Shown piece after piece: positions 8,374 through 12,164 of a DNA stretch of 12,164 bases; within the stretch, counting starts at the first letter, position 1; every line of letters starts with the position of its first letter. The stretch is taken from positions 1 through 12,164 of the forward strand of contig JANMQQ010000378.1 of assembly GCA_031370545.1 (NCBI GenBank), given 5' to 3'. The notes beneath the pieces were generated by a model. It saw nothing but the letters and a program-made list of their open reading frames with translations, was not told the DNA's origin and did no database searches. This DNA is from UBA6921 sp031370545. Lineage in GTDB: Bacteria > Pseudomonadota > Gammaproteobacteria > SG8-11. The translations under genes and the position numbers were made by a program.

Positions 8374-9198
8374 ATGATCATCACCGAGTCCGATATTCAA
8401 AACGCCAGCATTTTGATCGTTGACGATCAAGAGGCGAATGTCAGCCTGCTCGAGCAATTGCTGCGCGAGGCGGGTTACACGCGGGTGACCTCCACCCAGG
8501 ATCCTCAAGCGGTGTTCGCGCTACATCGCGAGCACCGTTATGATTTGATTCTGCTCGACCTGCAAATGCCCGTTATGGATGGATTTCAGGTGATGAGAGA
8601 GCTCCAGACTAACGCTGCCGACAGCTACCTGCCGGTGCTGGTGCTGACCTCGCAACCCAATCACAAGCTGCGCGCATTGCAAGCCGGTGCACGCGATTTC
8701 ATCAGCAAACCGTTTGACCTGATTGAAGTCAAGACCCGCATCCGTAACATGCTTGAAGTCCGCCTGCTGTATAAAAAGCTCGAGAACTACAACACCGTGC
8801 TGGAACAAACCGTGCGCGAGCGCACCGCTGAGCTCGCGATCAGCGAAGCACGCTTTCGCGCACTGACCGAGCTCGCCAGCGACTGGTACTGGGAACAGGA
8901 CGAGCAGGGAAATTTTGTCAAAGTCTCCGGACCAGTACTGGAGATGCTCGGCATCCACGTCGATGCCATGAACGGACAATCGAACGACAGTCAGGTCGCC
9001 AGTTGGAATGCCGCCGAGCAAGAAACCTTACGCGCCAAAATCGAAGCCCGCCAGCCGTTCCTGGATTTCGTTTGCAGCCGTACGCATGCCGACGGTTCGC
9101 TGCACAAGTTTCATGTCAGCGGTGGACCGATGTTCAATAAATCCGGCGGCTTTATTGGTTACCGTGGCATCGGCGTGGAGTTTTCCGGTGGTCATTAG
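8374..9198 (+). CDS. REC-PAS response regulator without an obvious output domain
   Basis: This 274-residue protein has an N-terminal receiver (about 10-128) with Asp17-Asp18, phospho-acceptor Asp62 in LLDLQMP, Thr92 and Lys112-Pro113, a helical linker (about 129-162), and a PAS domain (about 158-272) that runs to the C-terminus. There is no DNA-binding, GGDEF, EAL, HD-GYP or kinase domain after the PAS. The start is supported by AAAGGAAG, which overlaps the upstream stop codon and puts GGA 6 nt before the ATG. It lies between a hybrid kinase and a Crp/Fnr-type gene, so it is plausibly a phosphorylation target of the kinase (inference). It may act by protein-protein contact, or be the remnant of a longer REC-PAS-output protein; no frameshifted output domain is visible, because the next gene follows 28 nt later. 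Confidence 0.9.
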   Translation: MIITESDIQNASILIVDDQEANVSLLEQLLREAGYTRVTSTQDPQAVFALHREHRYDLILLDLQMPVMDGFQVMRELQTNAADSYLPVLVLTSQPNHKLRALQAGARDFISKPFDLIEVKTRIRNMLEVRLLYKKLENYNTVLEQTVRERTAELAISEARFRALTELASDWYWEQDEQGNFVKVSGPVLEMLGIHVDAMNGQSNDSQVASWNAAEQETLRAKIEARQPFLDFVCSRTHADGSLHKFHVSGGPMFNKSGGFIGYRGIGVEFSGGH

Positions 9199-9212
9199 AA
9201 CTTCAGAACTAA

Positions 9213-9217
9213 AAGGA
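9213..9217 (+). promoter_or_regulatory. Ribosome binding site that fixes the Crp/Fnr start
   Basis: AAGGA lies 9 nt before the ATG at 9227. The open frame extends upstream to 9008, but those codons are an out-of-frame reading of the REC-PAS gene, so 9227 is the credible start. Confidence 0.75.
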
Positions 9218-9226
9218 CAAGCCCCC

Positions 9227-10039
9227 ATGCCTTTCTTACCTGACTCGAGTCAAAATCATCTGCTTGCAGCGCTGCCTGCGGCGGACTTTCAAGTACTGGC
9301 ACCTGGCCTGGAACTGATCGCCATGCCGCTGGGTAAAATTATTTACGAGCCGGGCGGATCGTTATCGCACGCCTATTTTCCAACCACCTGCATTGTGTCG
9401 CTGCACTACATCATGGAGTCGGGCGCCTCGGCCGAATCCGCCGGGGTCGGCAATGAAGGCATGGTGGGTATTTCGCTGTTCATGGGCGGGAACACGACAC
9501 CCAGCTCGGCCGTGGTGCAGACCGCAGGCCATGCCTACCGCTTGCCGGAGCGCCTGCTCAAACAGGAATTCGCCCGCAACGGTGCGTTGCAACGTTTGCT
9601 GTTGCGCTACACCCAGGCGCTGATGACCCAGATGGCGCAGACCGGTGCCTGTTATCGACATCACTCGGTCGAGCAGCAATTGTGCCGCTGGCTGCTGCTG
9701 ACACTGGATCGTTTGCCGACCAATGACATGGTCATGACCCAGGAGTTGGTGTCGACCATGCTGGGCGTACGCCGCGAAGGCATCACCGAAGCCGCCGGAA
9801 GATTGCAGGACGCCGGGATTATTCGCTATCGCCGTGGCCACATTTCCGTACTTGATCGCGCCGGACTCGAAGCTCACACCTGCGAGTGCTACGCCGTGGT
9901 CAAAAAGGAATTGAAACGCCTGATGACCGATGTACAGTCCCGCCAAGGGGGCCAGTTGTCGTCGGAAAAGCTGTCCGCAGCAAATAGTCCGCCTCCGGCA
10001 CAAATTTTGTCGGGATCGTCTAAGAGCGTTTTTAAATAA
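9227..10039 (+). CDS. Crp/Fnr-family transcriptional regulator
   Basis: This 270-residue protein has a cyclic-nucleotide-binding-like beta-barrel (about 10-120; PLGKIIYEPGG, FPTTCIVSL, GNEGMVGISLFMGG), a long dimerisation helix (about 120-165) and a C-terminal winged helix-turn-helix (about 168-210) with TQELVSTMLGVRREGITEAA as the recognition region. I do not see the usual cyclic-AMP phosphate-binding arginine motif or an Fnr-type iron-sulfur cysteine cluster. The cysteines present (55, 142, 153, 219, 221) are not arranged like Fnr, so the effector is unknown. About 35 C-terminal residues rich in Ser, Gly and Pro extend past the expected domain end, and the stop codon touches a palindromic repeat. 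As the last gene of the four-gene cluster it is the natural transcriptional output, though a direct link to the kinases is inferred. Confidence 0.93.
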   Translation: MPFLPDSSQNHLLAALPAADFQVLAPGLELIAMPLGKIIYEPGGSLSHAYFPTTCIVSLHYIMESGASAESAGVGNEGMVGISLFMGGNTTPSSAVVQTAGHAYRLPERLLKQEFARNGALQRLLLRYTQALMTQMAQTGACYRHHSVEQQLCRWLLLTLDRLPTNDMVMTQELVSTMLGVRREGITEAAGRLQDAGIIRYRRGHISVLDRAGLEAHTCECYAVVKKELKRLMTDVQSRQGGQLSSEKLSAANSPPPAQILSGSSKSVFK

Positions 10040-10086
10040 CCCCCATCCTCGCCTTCCCCCTTGCAGGGGGAAGAGAAGCTGCGTTG
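10038..10086 (+). repeat. Single 49-nt palindromic unit (copy C)
   Basis: It matches the right arm of the inverted pair at 3169-3217 with few differences, including the stem CTTCCCCC/GGGGGAAG at 10053-10073. It begins inside the TAA stop of the Crp/Fnr gene. No inverted partner is present. The hairpin is not followed by a T-run, so it is not an intrinsic terminator, although it could slow 3' decay of the operon mRNA. Confidence 0.85.
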
Positions 10087-10094
10087 GGCCTTAT

Positions 10095-10130
10095 GTAGCG
10101 CCATGCGCACGAGGTTCGCTGGTGAGAACG
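10095..10130 (+). repeat. GTGCGC/GCGCAC hairpin-family repeat, damaged copy
   Basis: It aligns with 12122-12164 through GTAGCG, CCATGCGCACGA, TTCGC and GGTGAGAAC but lacks four bases (TGCG) from the left stem. It follows the 49-nt palindromic unit by 8 nt, the same order as at 12053-12164. Confidence 0.7.
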
Positions 10131-10132
10131 CC

Positions 10133-10156
10133 AAAAAAAGCGGCCAAGATGGCCGC
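10133..10156 (-). terminator. Minus-strand intrinsic-terminator-like hairpin
   Basis: Read on the minus strand, a 7-bp stem GCGGCCA/TGGCCGC with a 3-nt loop is followed at once by seven T residues (10139 down to 10133). This fits the form of an intrinsic terminator. No minus-strand gene is visible upstream of it (10157-12164), so it would only stop antisense transcription, or the form may be a by-product of the repeat at 10140-10230. Confidence 0.45.
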
Positions 10157-10230
10157 GCTCCAGTACCACATGTTGACACTTACCCAGGAATTTCCCACCT
10201 GGTAACTGGGAGCGCGGGCTTCCAGCCCGC
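10140..10230. repeat. Inverted pair of a GGAGCGCGG hairpin element
   Basis: The left arm (10140-10167) and right arm (10201-10230) are inverted copies. Reverse-complemented, the left reads GGTACTGGAGCGCGG plus a hairpin; the right reads GGTAACTGGGAGCGCGG plus a hairpin. The hairpins have 7-bp stems, GCGGCCA/TGGCCGC on the left and GCGGGCT/AGCCCGC on the right, with compensating base differences. A 33-nt centre separates the arms. It is a different family from the CTTCCCCC units but has the same doublet layout. Confidence 0.75.
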
Positions 10231-10239
10231 CTGGGTGAA

Positions 10240-10273
10240 GCGTACCCAACACCTAGCGTGCGCCATGCGCACC
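10240..10273 (+). repeat. GTGCGC/GCGCAC hairpin-family repeat, partial copy
   Basis: GCGTACCCAAC is followed by TAGCGTGCGCCATGCGCAC, including an intact 6-bp stem (10258-10263 and 10267-10272) with loop CAT. Similarity to the other copies fades after the hairpin. Confidence 0.7.
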
Positions 10274-10351
10274 AGCCGTGTCCCCACGCGCGAACCTCCT
10301 GCGCTAATTTGTCAAGCCTCGATCCACGGAACCTGATCGAAGATTTCTAAT

Positions 10352-10379
10352 CTGACATGATCGCCACCGCTGATATAAA
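10352..10379 (+). promoter_or_regulatory. Candidate sigma-70 promoter for the degenerate kinase gene
   Basis: CTGACA (10352-10357) and TATAAA (10374-10379) each match the consensus at five of six positions, are 16 nt apart, and the -10 is preceded by an extended TG (10371-10372). Transcription would start near 10386, leaving a leader of about 215 nt before the ATG at 10602. It is predicted from sequence only. Confidence 0.4.
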
Positions 10380-10605
10380 ACATGGACAGCAGCGACCGGA
10401 TGCAGAACGCGCTGCAAGGAAGCGGGCGTACCTGGATCCATTTAAGAAAGCTGAAACTCTTGGGCTGTATCGTAGCCATCTGGTCAACGTAGGCGTCAAC
10501 GCGGATGCCTTGGTAACGTCTACGGCATTGATGAATCAAACCGCGCGCATGTCTCTGATTGCGACAACTAACGGGCGAGACCCCGCCCGATGGAGCGACC
10601 AATGA
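10357..10605 (+). CDS. Doubtful small hypothetical open frame
   Basis: The 82-residue product is not recognised; it is hydrophilic, has no membrane segment, and shows no motif I can name. In its favour, its TGA overlaps the ATG of the kinase-like gene as ATGA, the usual form of translational coupling. Against it, there is no ribosome binding site before the ATG, the start codon lies within the candidate promoter, and codon choice (ATA, AGG, CGA, GGA) is less like the neighbours. It may be a chance frame or a decayed gene. Confidence 0.2.
   Translation: MIATADIKHGQQRPDAERAARKRAYLDPFKKAETLGLYRSHLVNVGVNADALVTSTALMNQTARMSLIATTNGRDPARWSDQ
10592..10595 (+). promoter_or_regulatory. Ribosome binding site that favours the 10602 start
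   Basis: GGAG lies 6 nt before the ATG at 10602. The alternative in-frame ATG at 10590 would add four residues and has a weaker upstream GAGA. Confidence 0.6.
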
Positions 10606-12020
10606 AAGCGAAACGAACCGACCCCACCGACAGTACTGATCGCCGCGCTGCCGATGGCGCCGAACCGGCGAAAGAAATTCTGCGGCAGCAGGCGCGTCGG
10701 ACCTGTGGAACGATGCCCGGCCAACAGGACATGATCGAGCCGCTGTCTTTGGAAGCGAGCAAGCACCTGCTGCACGAACTACGCGTGCACCAAATTGAGC
10801 TCGATATGCAGAACGATGAACTGCGCCGCACGCAGACAAAACTCGAAGCCGCGCGCAAAAGCTATTTTGATCTCTATGACCTGGCACCCACCGGCTACGT
10901 CACCACCGACCAGCAAGGTATCATTCAGCAATCCAACCTCACCGCGACGCTAATGCTGGGGGTGTCGCGCGGGACGTTGATCCGTCAATCCATCACCCGC
11001 TTCATTTTTCCCGCCGACCAGGATATCTACTACTTGTGCCGACGCCTGGTCGAAGCCGGTGAAGCGCGCGCCTGCGAATTGCGCATGTTATGTGGCGAGA
11101 CACCGATCTGGGTACGGATGAGCATCCTGTCGAGCGTGGATGAAAATTGCGAAACTACGCTGCGCACCATGCTCACCGATGTCACAGAAAGCAAACAGTC
11201 CGCTGTCGCGATGCAGGAAAGCGAGGCGCGCTACCGAGCGCTGAGCGACACGCTGCAAATCAAGAACGCCGAACTGGAGGCCGCCCGCGAAATCGTGGAC
11301 AAAACCCACCGCGCCAAATCTGATTTTCTCGCCAACATGAGCCGTGAGCTGCGGCAACCGCTCAGTGCCATTGTGGGTTTTGCCCACGCGGTGGAATCCG
11401 GCGCCCCGACGCTGGCGTCGCCCCAAAAGAAAAGTCTCATACAAATTGTCGAGACCTCATCCTATTTGCTGAAGCTGGTTGATAAAGTGCTCGATCTTGT
11501 CAATCTGGAATCCGACAGTTTGCCGGTGACCATGGAGGCCGTACCGCTGAGTAAAATCGTGCAAGAATGCCAGATCATGGTCAAAGCACAGGCCGAAAAG
11601 AGCGGCGTGCTCATCGTCCTGCATCCAATCAAAAAGCCCTGCGTTGTACAGGCCGATCCAGCCTGCCTGAAACAGACACTGTTGCACCTGCTGGCTAACG
11701 CGATCAAATACAACCACGCAGACGGCACCGTCACTGTGGAGTGCATCGAGCGTCCGCTCGAGCGACGTGTGCGCATTCTCGTTAAAGACAGCGGCGCGGG
11801 CCTGCCGCCGGAAAAGCTCGCGCAACTGTTTCAACCTTTTAATCGACTCGGCCAGGACCCGAACGCGGCGCAAGGTACCGGTATCGGCTTGGTGCTATGC
11901 AAGCGACTGGTGGAAATCATGGGCGGCAGCATCGGCGTCGACAGCATGGTCGGCAAAGGCAGCGTGTTCTGGATCGAATTGAATCTCGCTGCGAAACCTT
12001 CGTTGATGTTGAAACCGTGA
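10602..12020 (+). CDS. PAS histidine-kinase-like protein with Arg replacing the H-box histidine (probable pseudokinase)
   Basis: This 472-residue paralogue of the kinase at 6498-8363 has an N-terminal helix (about 50-85; HELRVHQIELDMQNDELRR), a PAS domain (about 86-200), a HisKA-like domain (about 238-305) and HATPase (about 350-460). The H-box reads SRELRQPL: the phospho-acceptor position is Arg248 (CGT, 11343-11345) where both other kinases have His. The HisKA-like region also diverges elsewhere: KAGWYLL becomes ETSSYLL and ESGKL becomes ESDSL. In contrast, the ATP-binding motifs are preserved (Asn366 in NAIKYN, Asp396 in DSGAG, FQPF, GTGIGL). There is no receiver domain. His262, 14 residues downstream, is not at the equivalent position. 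The frame is undamaged, which argues for a retained role, perhaps as a regulatory partner of its paralogues. DivL of Caulobacter, which has tyrosine at this position, is a known precedent for a working non-canonical kinase. Confidence 0.9.
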   Translation: MKAKRTDPTDSTDRRAADGAEPAKEILRQQARRTCGTMPGQQDMIEPLSLEASKHLLHELRVHQIELDMQNDELRRTQTKLEAARKSYFDLYDLAPTGYVTTDQQGIIQQSNLTATLMLGVSRGTLIRQSITRFIFPADQDIYYLCRRLVEAGEARACELRMLCGETPIWVRMSILSSVDENCETTLRTMLTDVTESKQSAVAMQESEARYRALSDTLQIKNAELEAAREIVDKTHRAKSDFLANMSRELRQPLSAIVGFAHAVESGAPTLASPQKKSLIQIVETSSYLLKLVDKVLDLVNLESDSLPVTMEAVPLSKIVQECQIMVKAQAEKSGVLIVLHPIKKPCVVQADPACLKQTLLHLLANAIKYNHADGTVTVECIERPLERRVRILVKDSGAGLPPEKLAQLFQPFNRLGQDPNAAQGTGIGLVLCKRLVEIMGGSIGVDSMVGKGSVFWIELNLAAKPSLMLKP

Positions 12021-12052
12021 GATGGATGTGCAAGCGCATCCCATGTTTTGAG

Positions 12053-12101
12053 CACCTCCATCCTAGCCTTCCCCCTTGCAGGGGGAAGAGAAGCTTCGTT
12101 G
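12053..12101 (+). repeat. Single 49-nt palindromic unit (copy D)
   Basis: It matches 3169-3217 with few differences, and the similarity continues for about 25 nt beyond (GCCTCATTAAGC and CCCAACG also occur at 3220-3238). It lies 32 nt after the stop of the degenerate kinase. Confidence 0.85.
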
Positions 12102-12121
12102 AGGCCTCATTAAGCGCCCAA

Positions 12122-12164
12122 CGTAGCGTGCGCCATGCGCACGACGTTCGCGGGTGAGAACACC
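12122..12164 (+). repeat. GTGCGC/GCGCAC hairpin-family repeat at the window edge
   Basis: The stem CGTGCGC (12127-12133) and GCGCACG (12137-12143) has loop CAT. It is the clearest plus-strand copy and follows the 49-nt unit after about 20 nt. The element may continue past the window. Confidence 0.8.

Larger units (their letters stand above)
10040..10601. other. Repeat-rich intergenic region before the degenerate kinase
   Basis: This 562-nt gap has two parts. Bases 10040-10273 contain repeats from three families, listed separately. Bases about 10280-10601 are unique sequence with a candidate promoter at 10352-10379, a doubtful small open frame, and the leader of the downstream gene. I see no tRNA, riboswitch or convincing conserved gene. 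Confidence 0.65.

Noticed and set aside
9008..9226. N-terminal extension of the Crp/Fnr frame
   Set aside because: The codons overlap the PAS-coding end of the preceding gene in another frame. A strong AAGGA supports the start at 9227.
10053..10073. CTTCCCCC/GGGGGAAG hairpins as plus-strand intrinsic terminators
   Set aside because: The stem is strong, but AGAAGCT follows in place of a T-run, and the same hairpin occurs in both orientations within pairs.
10312..10887. Minus-strand open frame of 191 codons over the leader and start of the degenerate kinase
   Set aside because: It is half over a clear plus-strand PAS-kinase coding region, and the product has no recognisable motif. It would also run against all other genes.

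Overview
The window holds six plus-strand genes, all of them signal-transduction proteins, separated by intergenic gaps full of palindromic repeats. The organism looks like a Gram-negative proteobacterium, most likely a betaproteobacterium. That is an inference from three things: base composition that looks G+C-rich by eye, the PAS-rich sensor repertoire with a CheB-CheR-PAS fusion, and a Crp/Fnr-type regulator of a style common in that class. No rRNA or other decisive marker is present.

Layout. (1) 1-2859 is the 3' part of a multi-PAS hybrid histidine kinase whose start lies before the window. (2) 2860-3442 is a non-coding gap with a tandemly duplicated, inverted-pair palindromic repeat. (3) 3443-10039 is a compact four-gene cluster, probably one operon: a CheB-CheR-PAS fusion, a PAS hybrid histidine kinase overlapping it by 17 nt, a REC-PAS response regulator 10 nt further on, and a Crp/Fnr-type transcription factor 28 nt after that. 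(4) 10040-10601 is a second repeat-rich gap with a candidate sigma-70 promoter. (5) 10602-12020 is a degenerate paralogue of the second kinase. It keeps an apparently intact ATP-binding domain, but the phospho-accepting histidine of the H-box is an arginine and there is no receiver domain. (6) 12021-12164 carries another copy of the repeats.

How the genes may work together (inference): the CheB and CheR activities would set methylation of a chemoreceptor encoded elsewhere. The two intact hybrid kinases would sense signals through PAS domains and phosphorylate their own receivers. The REC-PAS protein and the Crp/Fnr-type protein would be downstream partners, the latter giving transcriptional output. 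The third kinase-like protein cannot autophosphorylate in the usual way and may modulate its paralogues. No chemoreceptor, CheA, CheW or HPt protein is encoded here.

The most unusual features are the arginine-substituted H-box and the composite repeats after the last gene of each apparent transcription unit: a 49-nt palindromic unit, often next to a second CGTGCGC/GCGCACG hairpin unit.
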